The translations under genes were made by a program, and so were the position numbers. A stretch of 64,000 nucleotides of DNA from Pelomonas sp. Root405 (GTDB lineage Bacteria; Pseudomonadota; Gammaproteobacteria; Burkholderiales; Burkholderiaceae_C): the NCBI RefSeq assembly GCF_001425165.1, contig NZ_LMDU01000001.1:1271311-1335310 (forward strand). The letters are read 5' to 3'. The notes under the pieces are model-generated. The model ran no database searches. It had not been told where the DNA came from and saw only the letters and a list, made by a program, of their open reading frames with translations. Below, piece by piece: positions 28,161-36,403 of this stretch. Numbering within the stretch: the first letter of the stretch is position 1; every line of letters starts with the position of its first letter.

Positions 28161-28933
28161 AGGCTTTTGTCCTGCTGCTGGCCGCAGGTACGGCGGCAGC
28201 GCAACCGGCCTGCGACAAGCCGGTCTACCTGACCTTTGACACCGGTCACATGGGCGTGGCGCCGCTGGTCGCGCAGACGCTCAAGAAGCACCACGCCAAG
28301 GCGACCTTCTTCCTTGCCAGCGAGCCGACCCACAGCGGCGGCACCTCGCTGGACGACAGCTGGGCGCCGTGGTGGCGCGAGCGCGCGGCCGAAGGGCATG
28401 ACTTCGGGTCCCACACCTGGGACCACGACGTCTTGCTGGCGGATATCCCCGGTGCCGACGGCAACGTCACGCGCTTCAAGTTCCGCACCCAGGCGGGCAT
28501 CCAGGCGCCGGTCGTGCGCGAGCTGACTGCCGAGCAGTACTGCGCAAGCCTGAAGAAGGTGGGCGAGCGCTTCACAGCAATGACGGGCAAGCCGCTCGCC
28601 CCCATCTTCAGGGCGCCGGCCGGCCGGACGTCACCGGCATTGCTGAAGGCGGCCAAGGCCTGCGGCTTCGCCCATGTGGGCTGGGCGCCCGCCGGCTTTC
28701 TCGGCGATGAGCTGTCCAGCCAGAAGCACCCCAACGCCCAGTTGCTGGCCAAGGCACTGCGCGACATCCGGCCGGGTGACATCCTCGTTGCTCACCTCGG
28801 CATCTGGTCCCGCCAGGACCCCTGGGCGCCGGCCGTGCTGGAGCCGCTGTTGACGGGGCTTGAGCAGCGCGGCCTATGCTTTGCACCGCTGCGCGAGCAT
28901 CCGCGCTACGCCTCCCTTTTCAACAAGCCGTGA
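28157..28933 (+). CDS. Polysaccharide deacetylase (NodB-like), exported
   Basis: The 258-residue protein has a signal peptide (about 1-16, ending TAAA) and a NodB-type deacetylase domain. Motif 1 is LTFDTGHMG, where the second Asp of TFDDG is Thr. Motif 2 is GSHTWDHD with both metal His residues, motif 3 is FRAPAGRTSPALL and the C-terminal motif is ILVAHLG with His. It probably removes acetyl groups from an N-acetylated or O-acetylated glycan in the periplasm. It overlaps the upstream beta-propeller gene and the downstream desaturase-like gene by four bases each, so the three form one translational unit. Confidence 0.82.
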   Translation: MKAFVLLLAAGTAAAQPACDKPVYLTFDTGHMGVAPLVAQTLKKHHAKATFFLASEPTHSGGTSLDDSWAPWWRERAAEGHDFGSHTWDHDVLLADIPGADGNVTRFKFRTQAGIQAPVVRELTAEQYCASLKKVGERFTAMTGKPLAPIFRAPAGRTSPALLKAAKACGFAHVGWAPAGFLGDELSSQKHPNAQLLAKALRDIRPGDILVAHLGIWSRQDPWAPAVLEPLLTGLEQRGLCFAPLREHPRYASLFNKP

Positions 28934-29943
28934 TCGACTGGATCTCCAACACCTTCGACAGCGTGCAGCTGGCGCTGTACGAGAGCGTCGTGCAGCCCAT
29001 CGTGTTCGGCCTCGGTTTTGGCAACCTGCTCGAAGACGCCTTCGCCGCGACCGGCTGGCTGCTGCTGGGCCTGGCGCAGATCGGCTTCATCCTGCTGGGC
29101 GTGAGCCTGCTGGAGCGGCGCTGGCCGGTGGAGAGCGTCACCGACCACGGCGCCGTGCGCGACGACGTCGTCTACACGTTGATCCACAAGCTGGGCCTGG
29201 TACGCCTGGCGATGTTCTTCAGCATCGAGCCGCTGTGGGACGCCATGGCCAGCGAGATGCGCCTTGCAGGCCTGTCGACCTGGCAACTCGACGGCCTGTG
29301 GCCCGGCGTGACCGACATCGCGTGGGTCAGCCTGCTGCTCTACCTCGTCGTCTTCGATTTCGCGGGTTATTGGCTGCACCGCGCCCAGCACCAGTTCAAC
29401 GGGTGGTGGGCCCTGCACAGCCTGCACCACAGCCAGCGTCAGATGACGATGTGGAGCGACAACCGCAACCATCTGCTGGACGACGTGCTGCTGGGCACGG
29501 CGCTGGCACTGCTGGCCCGGGTCATCGGCGTCGAGCCGGGGCAGTTCGTCGCCATCACCGTCATCACCCAGCTGCACGAAAGCCTGCAGCATGCCAATGC
29601 GCGCATCGGCTTTGGGCTGGTCGGCGAGCGGCTGCTGGTCAGCCCGCGCTTTCACCGCCTGCACCACAGCATCGGCATCGGCCACGAGTCCGGCGGCCGC
29701 GGCACGCTGGGTGGACACAACTTCGGTGTGCTGCTGCCCGTGTGGGACCTGCTGTTTCGCACTGCCAATTTCGAGCAGCGCTACGACCCCACGGGCGTGC
29801 GCGACCAGTTGGCCGCAGAAGGCGGCCGCGACTACGGCAGCGGCTTCTGCCAGCAGCAATGGCTGGGGCTGACACGCCTGGCCGCTGCGCTGCGCCCGCG
29901 GCGCCCCCGGCGCAGCGAACATCCCAGCGTCAACAGCCCATAG
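28930..29943 (+). CDS. Sterol desaturase/fatty acid hydroxylase family membrane protein, GTG start
   Basis: The 337-residue protein has about four membrane segments and the His clusters of the di-iron fatty acid hydroxylase superfamily: HRAQHQ (about 153), HSLHHSQ (about 167), and HRLHHS with HNFG further on (about 241-265). Members insert oxygen or double bonds into lipids at the cytoplasmic membrane; the substrate here is unknown. The GTG at 28930 overlaps the deacetylase stop (GTGA) and begins VIDWISNTFDSVQ, where homology starts. An upstream ATG at 28876 would lie inside the deacetylase gene. The next gene starts seven bases after the stop. Confidence 0.83.
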   Translation: MIDWISNTFDSVQLALYESVVQPIVFGLGFGNLLEDAFAATGWLLLGLAQIGFILLGVSLLERRWPVESVTDHGAVRDDVVYTLIHKLGLVRLAMFFSIEPLWDAMASEMRLAGLSTWQLDGLWPGVTDIAWVSLLLYLVVFDFAGYWLHRAQHQFNGWWALHSLHHSQRQMTMWSDNRNHLLDDVLLGTALALLARVIGVEPGQFVAITVITQLHESLQHANARIGFGLVGERLLVSPRFHRLHHSIGIGHESGGRGTLGGHNFGVLLPVWDLLFRTANFEQRYDPTGVRDQLAAEGGRDYGSGFCQQQWLGLTRLAAALRPRRPRRSEHPSVNSP

Positions 29944-29949
29944 GTTCGA

Positions 29950-30795
29950 ATGCAAGGCTTGGTCGATTCCTTCTGGCGCGCTGCCGCCTACTGCCTGCAT
30001 CCACGCGTCATCGGGCTGTCGTTGCTGCCCTTTGTCATCTGCGGCGCGCTGGTCTTCGGCTTCATGTGGCTGTTCTGGGAATCGGCCATGAGCGGCGTGC
30101 GCGCGACGCTGGAGAGCTGGCTGCTCATCGAGAGCCTGCTGCAGTGGCTGGACGCGATGGGCTTGCAATCGCTGCGCAGCGCGCTGGCGGCCATGGTCGT
30201 GCTGGTCGGCATGCTGCCAGTCGTCATTTTGCTGAGCCTGCTGCTGGTCGCGCTGCTGATGACGCCTGCCATCGTTCGCCTCATCGCACAGCGACGCTTC
30301 CCGCTGCTGGAGAAGAAGCGAGGGGGCACGCTGCTTGAAAGCGCCATGGCGTCGCTGGGTGCCACGTTGATCGCCCTCGTGCTCCTCGTGCTGTCGATGC
30401 CGCTCTGGCTCATCCCGCCGGTCGTCATGGTGCTGCCGCCGCTGATCTGGGGCTGGCTCACCTACCGTGTGTTTGGCTTTGACGTGCTGGCCGATCATGC
30501 GTCGGCCGACGAGCGCCGTGAACTGCTGCGCGAGCACCGCGTTCCGATGCTCACGATGGGTGTCGTCTGCGGCTACCTGGGTGCCGCTCCCTCACTGATC
30601 TGGGCGTTGGGGGCATGGTCGTTCGGCCCGATGGCCGTCGTCCTCGCGCCATTCCTGATCCTGCTGGCGATCTGGCTCTACACACTGGTGTTTGCCTTCT
30701 CCACTGCCTGGTTCACGCATTACGCGCTGGGCGCCCTGCAGGCGCGGCGGGCAGCGGAACCGGTCGCTGAATCCGCGGTCCTCATCGAGAGCTGA
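29950..30795 (+). CDS. EI24 (CysZ/DUF540-like) membrane protein
   Basis: The 281-residue protein has about five strong membrane segments (around residues 18-45, 75-100, 135-165, 200-225, 232-258) and the EI24 signature VIGLSLLPFVICG near the start, then GWLTYRVFGFDVLADHAS. EI24 proteins include the sulfate permease CysZ, but this subgroup has no proven transport role. It begins seven bases after the desaturase-like gene and is followed five bases later by the molybdopterin-binding-domain gene, so the run from 27177 to 31592 may be one operon. Confidence 0.8.
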   Translation: MQGLVDSFWRAAAYCLHPRVIGLSLLPFVICGALVFGFMWLFWESAMSGVRATLESWLLIESLLQWLDAMGLQSLRSALAAMVVLVGMLPVVILLSLLLVALLMTPAIVRLIAQRRFPLLEKKRGGTLLESAMASLGATLIALVLLVLSMPLWLIPPVVMVLPPLIWGWLTYRVFGFDVLADHASADERRELLREHRVPMLTMGVVCGYLGAAPSLIWALGAWSFGPMAVVLAPFLILLAIWLYTLVFAFSTAWFTHYALGALQARRAAEPVAESAVLIES

Positions 30796-30800
30796 AACGC

Positions 30801-31592
30801 ATGCAAGTTGGACTCATCATCATTGGCGACGAGATCCTGTCCGGCAAACGCCAGGACTCGCACTTGGCCAAGTTCATCGCCTTGCTGTCGGAGCGCGGCA
30901 TGCAACTGGCTTGGGCGCAATACCTGGGTGACGACCGTGAGCTGCTGACGGCGCGTCTGCGCGATGCCTTTGCGAGCGGCAACCTGGTCGTCAGCTGCGG
31001 CGGCATCGGCGCCACGCCCGACGACCACACACGGCAATCCGCCGCTGCCGCCCTCGGCCGGCCGCTGGCGCTGCACCCCGACGCGCGCGAGCTGATCTGG
31101 CAGCGCATCCAGCAGACGGCAGCCGAACAAGGCAAGGCGGTCACGGCCGACGAGCCGGACACGCTGCGCCGCCTGGAGATGGGCGTCTTCCCGGAAGGCG
31201 CCGGCATCATTCCCAACCCCTACAACAAGATTCCCGGCTTCTTCGTCGGCTACGTCCATTTCGTGCCCGGCTTCCCGGTCATGGCCCATCCGATGATGGC
31301 GTGGGTGCTGGACCGCTATCCGCGACTGCATCGGCAGGTCGGCCTGACGGAGCGCTCGCTGATCGTCCAGGGCGCGATGGAAGCCAGCCTGACGCCGCTG
31401 ATGGTCGCCATCGAAGAAGAGTTCGCCGGCATCAAGGTGTTCAGCTTGCCTAGCGTCGACCACCCTCAGTGGGGTCGCTGCATCGAACTCGGCGTCAAGG
31501 GCGAGGCGGCGAGCCTGGCGACTGCCTACGACGCCCTGAAGCAGGGCGTGATCCAGTTTGGTGCAATCATCAGCACCGAGCTGGTGCGATAG
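30801..31592 (+). CDS. MoaB/CinA-type molybdopterin-binding-domain protein
   Basis: The 263-residue protein starts with the MoCF_biosynth domain shared by CinA and MoaB: GLIIIGDEILSGKRQDSHL, VVSCGGIGATPDDHTRQ, then the CinA-like segment GIIPNPYNKIPGFFVGYVHFVPGFP. The C-terminal nicotinamide-nucleotide amidase domain of CinA is missing, so it corresponds to the short single-domain form common in proteobacteria. Its exact role is unknown. The last codons contain the NtrC-type site serving glnA downstream (31573-31587). Confidence 0.83.
   Translation: MQVGLIIIGDEILSGKRQDSHLAKFIALLSERGMQLAWAQYLGDDRELLTARLRDAFASGNLVVSCGGIGATPDDHTRQSAAAALGRPLALHPDARELIWQRIQQTAAEQGKAVTADEPDTLRRLEMGVFPEGAGIIPNPYNKIPGFFVGYVHFVPGFPVMAHPMMAWVLDRYPRLHRQVGLTERSLIVQGAMEASLTPLMVAIEEEFAGIKVFSLPSVDHPQWGRCIELGVKGEAASLATAYDALKQGVIQFGAIISTELVR
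31573..31587 (+). promoter_or_regulatory. NtrC-type activator site for glnA
   Basis: GCACC, GAGCT, GGTGC is a perfect 5-bp inverted repeat with a five-base gap, matching the NtrC consensus GCACY-N5-RGTGC. It lies at the end of the upstream coding region, about 76 bases before the -24 element at 31663, a normal distance for a sigma-54 enhancer. A neighbouring GGTGC at 31558-31562 gives an additional half site. Confidence 0.72.
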
Positions 31593-31662
31593 TTCTCCCG
31601 CTGTAACGAGCCCCGCCACATAATGCCCGGCGCCGCCGGGCAGCAACCCATGTCGGTGCATC

Positions 31663-31678
31663 TGGCATGCAAACTGCT
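31663..31678 (+). promoter_or_regulatory. Sigma-54 promoter of glnA
   Basis: TGGCATGCAAACTGCT matches the sigma-54 consensus TGGCAYRNNNNTTGCW with one mismatch (C for T before TGC). GG and GC are ten bases apart. Transcription would begin near 31689 and leave a leader of about 69 bases before the glnA ATG at 31758. With the NtrC-type site upstream this is a textbook nitrogen-controlled glnA promoter. Confidence 0.75.
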
Positions 31679-31757
31679 TTGAATCCTCTCGTGGCCGCTG
31701 GCGCGTGTGCGTCGGCGGCGGCAACCCACCCCTGATCGATCCCGCTAGGAGCTATTG

Positions 31758-33173
31758 ATGGCCAAGACCGTCGCCGATGTGATGAACCTGGTGAAGGAAA
31801 ACGAAATCAAGTTCGTTGACTTCCGCTTCACCGACACCCGTGGCAAGGAGCAGCACGTCACCGTGCCGGTTTCCCATTTCGATGAAGACAAGTTCACGTC
31901 GGGTCACGCCTTCGACGGCTCCTCCATCGCCGGCTGGAAGGGCATCGAAGCTTCGGACATGTTGCTCATGCCCGATCCCAACACCGCCAACGTCGACCCG
32001 TTCTTCGAAGAGCCGACGCTGATCCTGTCCTGCGACGTCGTGGACCCCGCCGACGGCAAGGCCTATGAGCGCGATCCGCGCTCGCTGGCCAAGCGCGCCG
32101 AGGCTTATCTCAAGGCGTCCGGCCTGGGCGACACCGCCTACTTCGGCCCCGAGCCCGAGTTCTTCATCTTCGACAGCGTGCGCTGGGGCAATGAAATGTC
32201 CGGCTCGTTCTTCAAGATCGAATCGGAAGAAGGCGCCTGGAACTCCTCCAAGGAGTACGAGCACGGCAACAGCGGCTACCGCCCCACCGTCAAGGGCGGC
32301 TACTTCCCCGTGCCCCCGGTCGACAGCGGCCAGGACATGCGCTCGGAGATGTGCCTGATCCTTGAGCAGTGCGGCATCCCGGTCGAAGTGCATCACCACG
32401 AAGTGGCGAACGCCGGCCAGATGGAAATCGGCACCAAGTTCAGCTCGCTGGTCCAGCGCGCCGACTGGCTGCAGCTGCAGAAGTACATCATCCAGAACGT
32501 CGCCCACGCCTATGGCAAGACCGCGACTTTCATGCCCAAGCCCCTGGTTGGCGACAACGGCAGCGGCATGCACGTTCACCAGTCCGTCTGGAAGGACGGC
32601 AAGAACCTGTTCGCCGGTGACGGCTATGCCGGCCTGAGCGAGTTCGCCCTGTACTACATCGGCGGCATCATCAAGCACGCTCGCGCGCTGAACGCCATCA
32701 CCAACCCCGGCACGAACTCGTACAAGCGCCTGGTGCCTGGTTTCGAAGCCCCGGTCAAGCTGGCCTACTCGGCCAAGAACCGCTCGGCTTCCATCCGCAT
32801 CCCGTACGTCGGCAACCCCAAGGGCCGCCGCATCGAAGCGCGCTTCCCCGATCCTTCCGCCAACCCCTACCTTGCCTTCAGCGCACTGCTGATGGCCGGC
32901 CTGGACGGTGTGGAGAACAAGATCCACCCGGGCGAAGCCGCCACGAAGGACCTCTACCACCTGCCGCCGGAAGAAGACGCGAAGATCCCGACCGTCTGCC
33001 ACAGCCTGGACCAGGCGCTGGACTACCTGGACAAGGACCGCGCCTTCCTGACCAAGGGCGGCGTCTTCACCGACAGCTACATCGACGCCTACATCGAGCT
33101 GAAGATGCAGGAAGTGACCCGCTTCCGCATGGCGACCCACCCGGTCGAGTTCGACATGTACTACGCGCTGTGA
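31758..33173 (+). CDS. glnA: Glutamine synthetase, type I
   Basis: GlnA forms glutamine from glutamate, ammonium and ATP, the central ammonium-assimilation step. The 471-residue protein is full length with the type I motifs [49 protein letters not shown] and [17 protein letters not shown]. Tyr 400 in [10 protein letters not shown] is the adenylylation site, so GlnE control is expected. TAGGAG stands seven bases before the ATG; a TTG one codon upstream is unlikely. It has a sigma-54 promoter with an NtrC-type site, and its own terminator at 33215. The NtrB/NtrC kinase-regulator pair is encoded just downstream. Confidence 0.98.
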   Translation: MAKTVADVMNLVKENEIKFVDFRFTDTRGKEQHVTVPVSHFDEDKFTSGHAFDGSSIAGWKGIEASDMLLMPDPNTANVDPFFEEPTLILSCDVVDPADGKAYERDPRSLAKRAEAYLKASGLGDTAYFGPEPEFFIFDSVRWGNEMSGSFFKIESEEGAWNSSKEYEHGNSGYRPTVKGGYFPVPPVDSGQDMRSEMCLILEQCGIPVEVHHHEVANAGQMEIGTKFSSLVQRADWLQLQKYIIQNVAHAYGKTATFMPKPLVGDNGSGMHVHQSVWKDGKNLFAGDGYAGLSEFALYYIGGIIKHARALNAITNPGTNSYKRLVPGFEAPVKLAYSAKNRSASIRIPYVGNPKGRRIEARFPDPSANPYLAFSALLMAGLDGVENKIHPGEAATKDLYHLPPEEDAKIPTVCHSLDQALDYLDKDRAFLTKGGVFTDSYIDAYIELKMQEVTRFRMATHPVEFDMYYAL

Positions 33174-33214
33174 TGGTCACGGGCAGCACTCCCGCTGCCT
33201 GGTCATCCCCGGAG

Positions 33215-33241
33215 AGGGGCCGCCCGCGCGGCCCCTTTTTC
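33215..33241 (+). terminator. Rho-independent terminator after glnA
   Basis: AGGGGCCGC, CCGC, GCGGCCCCT forms a perfect 9-bp stem followed by a T run. It should stop most glnA transcripts before the downstream gene, so the ntrBC region may need its own promoter or some readthrough. Confidence 0.85.
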
Positions 33242-33269
33242 GTTTACATCTCTGCGCGACAATCCCGCC

Positions 33270-33773
33270 ATGCTGAATCGACTGCTGGCACCGTTGTTCA
33301 TCCTGGCCAGCCTGGGCGCGCAAGCCCAGGGCACGGTCTACCGCTGTCCTGGCCCGCCGGTGCTCTACACCGACGCGTTGAGCGCCAAGGAAGCCAACGA
33401 GAAGGGTTGCCGCACCATCGAAGGCACGCCCATCACCGTGCTGCAGTCGCCCAGGCCGCGTGCGAACGCAGGTGCCGCGCCGGCTGCGCCGGTCGCCGAG
33501 GGGCAGCGCGGTGCTGACAGCCGTGTCGACGCCGGCCAGCAGCGTGTGCGCGATGACGAGCGCCGCCGGGTGCTGCAAACCGAGCTGCGCGCGGCCGAAG
33601 AGCGCCTCGCCATGGCACAGAAGGAATTCGGCAACGGCCAGGGCGAGCGCCGCGGCGACGAGCGCAACTACCAGAAGTACCTCGACCGCATGGCCGAGCT
33701 CAAGGACAACATCGCGCGCTACGAGGCCGATGTGCAGGCGCTCAGGCGCGAGATCGCAAAACTCCCCTCCTGA
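33270..33773 (+). CDS. Exported DUF4124-like protein with coiled-coil tail
   Basis: The 167-residue protein has a signal peptide (about 1-19, ending GAQAQ) and a short N-terminal domain of DUF4124 type (GTVYRCPGPPVLYTDALSAKEANEKGC, about 20-48, with two Cys). An Ala/Pro-rich linker and a long charged helix (about 95-165, many Glu, Arg, Lys and Gln at heptad spacing) follow, likely a coiled coil. Similar proteins sit between glnA and ntrB in related genomes, but no role in nitrogen control is known. It is probably periplasmic. ntrB follows 32 bases later. Confidence 0.72.
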   Translation: MLNRLLAPLFILASLGAQAQGTVYRCPGPPVLYTDALSAKEANEKGCRTIEGTPITVLQSPRPRANAGAAPAAPVAEGQRGADSRVDAGQQRVRDDERRRVLQTELRAAEERLAMAQKEFGNGQGERRGDERNYQKYLDRMAELKDNIARYEADVQALRREIAKLPS

Positions 33774-33805
33774 GACGCGCGGCGCCTCGGGAGTTCCCAG
33801 GCGCC

Positions 33806-34903
33806 ATGACTGATACCTCTCTCCTGCCGGCCGAATTTGCCGGCCTCGACCTGCTTGCCACCATGGTCGTCGTCGTCGGTGCCGACGGCGAATGCCTGTT
33901 CGCCAACGCCGCCTTCGAGAACGTCATGCGGCTGTCGCGCCGCGCTGCGCAGAAGGCCCAGCTGCCCGACTGGATCGACGACGTGCAGCGCCTGACCGAA
34001 ACCCTGGCCGGCGTGGCTGCCAACCATTACTCCAGCAGCCGCTTCGATGCGCTGCTGCGCCGCGGCGCCTGGGCGCATGAAGACGGCTTGCCGGTTCACG
34101 TCATCGTGTCGCAGATGGACCCGGCCGACGACGGCGCGCCGCGCGTGCTCGTCGAGCTCATCGAGATCGCCCAGCAGGCCCGGCAGGACCGCGACGAGCG
34201 CAACCTCGACCAGGTGCAGGCGACCAAGGAGCTGACCCGCAACCTGGCCCACGAGATCAAGAACCCGCTCGGCGGCATCCGCGGCGCCGCGCAGCTGCTG
34301 GCGCTGGAACTGCAGGACAGCGACAACGGGCTGACCGAATACACCCAGGTCATCGTGCACGAGGTCGACCGGCTGCAGAGCCTGGTCGACCGGCTGCTGG
34401 CGCCGCACCGCCGCGCCCAGGTGGTCGGCGACGTCAACATCCACGAGATCTGCGAGCGGGTGAGGGCGCTCGTGCTCATCGAATATCCCAAGGGCCTGGA
34501 CATCCCGCGCGACTACGACACCTCGCTGCCCGACTTCCGCGGCGACCGCGAGCAGCTGATCCAGATGGTGTTGAACATCGTGCAGAACGCCGCCCAGGTG
34601 CTGGGTGCGCGCATCTCCGCCGGCGACGCCCACATCGTGCTGCGCACGCGGGTCGCCCGGCAGGTGACCATCGGCAAGCAGCGCTGGCGCTTGGCACTGG
34701 AATTGCATATCGAGGACAACGGTCCCGGCGTCCCCGCCGAGATCCGGGATCGCATCTTCTTTCCCCTGGTCTCAGGGCGGGAGGGCGGCTCGGGGCTCGG
34801 ACTCACGCTCGCGCAGACGATTGCCCAACAGCACCAGGGGATGATCGATTGCGAGAGCGAGCCGGGCCTGACGAATTTCCGAATCACGCTGCCGTTGCCC
34901 TAA
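33806..34903 (+). CDS. glnL: Nitrogen regulation sensor histidine kinase NtrB
   Basis: NtrB (GlnL) phosphorylates NtrC under nitrogen limitation and dephosphorylates it when PII signals sufficiency. The 365-residue cytoplasmic protein has a PAS-like N-terminus (about 10-120, MVVVVGADGECLFANAAFENVM), the phospho-acceptor His 149 in NLAHEIKNPLGGIRGA, then the N box (QMVLNIVQNAAQ), D box (HIEDNGPGV) and G boxes (GREGGSGLGLTLAQ). No membrane segment is present, as expected. It lies 33 bases before ntrC and is surely cotranscribed with it. Confidence 0.95.
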   Translation: MTDTSLLPAEFAGLDLLATMVVVVGADGECLFANAAFENVMRLSRRAAQKAQLPDWIDDVQRLTETLAGVAANHYSSSRFDALLRRGAWAHEDGLPVHVIVSQMDPADDGAPRVLVELIEIAQQARQDRDERNLDQVQATKELTRNLAHEIKNPLGGIRGAAQLLALELQDSDNGLTEYTQVIVHEVDRLQSLVDRLLAPHRRAQVVGDVNIHEICERVRALVLIEYPKGLDIPRDYDTSLPDFRGDREQLIQMVLNIVQNAAQVLGARISAGDAHIVLRTRVARQVTIGKQRWRLALELHIEDNGPGVPAEIRDRIFFPLVSGREGGSGLGLTLAQTIAQQHQGMIDCESEPGLTNFRITLPLP

Positions 34904-34936
34904 CTCACAAGGTGAGGGGCGCGGCTGAGGAACCGC

Positions 34937-36403
34937 ATGAAATCCATCTGGGTTGTTGACGACGACCACTCGATCCGCTTTGTGCTCGAGAAGGCCCTGG
35001 CCCGCGAGGGGCTGCCGGTGCGCAGCTTCAGCAATGCGCGCGACATGCTCGCCGCGCTCGAGGACGATTCACCGCAGGTGCTGGTGTCCGACATCCGGAT
35101 GCCCGGCGGCTCGGGGCTTGAACTGCTGGCCAAGGTCAAGGCGCGCCTGCCGGCGCTGCCCGTCATCATCATGACCGCCTACTCCGACCTCGACAGCGCC
35201 GTGTCCGCCTTCCAGGGCGGCGCCTTCGAATACCTGCCCAAGCCCTTCGACCTGCCGCGCGCCGTTGAACTCATCCGCCGCGCGCAGGAAGAAAGCCAGC
35301 GCGAGGCCGGCGAGCAGGAGGCTGCGGCGCAGGTGCCCGAGATGCTCGGCCAGGCGCCGGCCATGCAGGACGTGTTCCGTGCAATTGGGCGGTTATCGCA
35401 AAGCAATGTCACCGTGATGATCACCGGCGAAAGCGGCTCTGGCAAGGAGCTGGTGGCCCGCGCCCTGCACAAGCACAGCCCGCGCGGCGAAGGCCCGTTC
35501 GTCGCGATCAACACGGCGGCCATCCCGAAGGACCTGCTGGAAAGCGAACTGTTCGGCCATGAGCGCGGCGCCTTCACCGGGGCGCAGGCCTCGCGGCGCG
35601 GCCGCTTTGAGCAGGCCGACGGCGGCACGCTCTTCCTCGATGAAATCGGCGACATGCCTTTCGAGCTGCAGACGCGGTTGCTGCGTGTGCTCTCCGACGG
35701 CCAGTTCTACCGGGTCGGCGGCCACAGCCCGATGCGCAGCAATGTGCGCGTCATCGCCGCCACCCACCAGAACCTGGAAGACCGCGTGCGCCAGGGCGTG
35801 TTTCGCGAGGATCTTTTCCACCGCCTCAACGTTATCCGCCTGCGTCTGCCACCGCTGCGCGAGCGCAAGGAAGACATCGCCTCGCTGGCCCGCCACTTCC
35901 TGCAACGCAGCGCGACCGAGCTGGGTGTGGAGCCCAAGCGCCTGTCCGATGCGGCGCTGGTCGTGCTGACCAACTTCGAGTTCCCCGGCAACGTGCGGCA
36001 GTTGGAGAACATCTGCCACTGGCTCAGCGTGATGGCACCCAGCCAGACCGTCGAGCCCAAGGATCTGCCCGACGAAATCCAGCCCGGCTACGTCGCCGCG
36101 CCGTCACCGGGCCAGGTCACCAACGGGCTGCCCAATGTGGCCGCCGCCGCGCCCGTTGCTGCGGCACCGGCCAGCACCAGCAGCGGCGAAGGCTGGCTGG
36201 CCGACATGGCCGCCGACGCCCGCGCCCGTCTCGCGGCCGGCGAGACCGACGTGTGGGACGCGCTGACTAAGCGCTTCGAAGCCCAATTGATCCTGACCGC
36301 GCTGGACATCACCCGCGGCCGCCGCATCGAGGCGGCGCAGAAGCTCGGCATCGGCCGCAACACCATCACGCGCAAGATCCAGGAACTCGGCCTGGACGTT
36401 TAA
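34937..36403 (+). CDS. glnG: Nitrogen regulation response regulator NtrC
   Basis: NtrC (GlnG) activates sigma-54 promoters under nitrogen limitation. The 488-residue protein has a receiver domain (phospho-acceptor Asp 52 in LVSDIRMPG), a AAA+ domain with Walker A GESGSGKE (about 165) and the sigma-54 contact loop GAFTGA. A C-terminal Fis-like helix-turn-helix follows (RRIEAAQKLGIGRNTITRKIQELGL). An Ala/Pro-rich linker separates the last two. Candidate targets in the same window are glnA (31573-31678) and the nirB operon (42161-42243). Its stop overlaps that of the convergent PP2C/kinase gene by four bases. Confidence 0.96.
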   Translation: MKSIWVVDDDHSIRFVLEKALAREGLPVRSFSNARDMLAALEDDSPQVLVSDIRMPGGSGLELLAKVKARLPALPVIIMTAYSDLDSAVSAFQGGAFEYLPKPFDLPRAVELIRRAQEESQREAGEQEAAAQVPEMLGQAPAMQDVFRAIGRLSQSNVTVMITGESGSGKELVARALHKHSPRGEGPFVAINTAAIPKDLLESELFGHERGAFTGAQASRRGRFEQADGGTLFLDEIGDMPFELQTRLLRVLSDGQFYRVGGHSPMRSNVRVIAATHQNLEDRVRQGVFREDLFHRLNVIRLRLPPLRERKEDIASLARHFLQRSATELGVEPKRLSDAALVVLTNFEFPGNVRQLENICHWLSVMAPSQTVEPKDLPDEIQPGYVAAPSPGQVTNGLPNVAAAAPVAAAPASTSSGEGWLADMAADARARLAAGETDVWDALTKRFEAQLILTALDITRGRRIEAAQKLGIGRNTITRKIQELGLDV

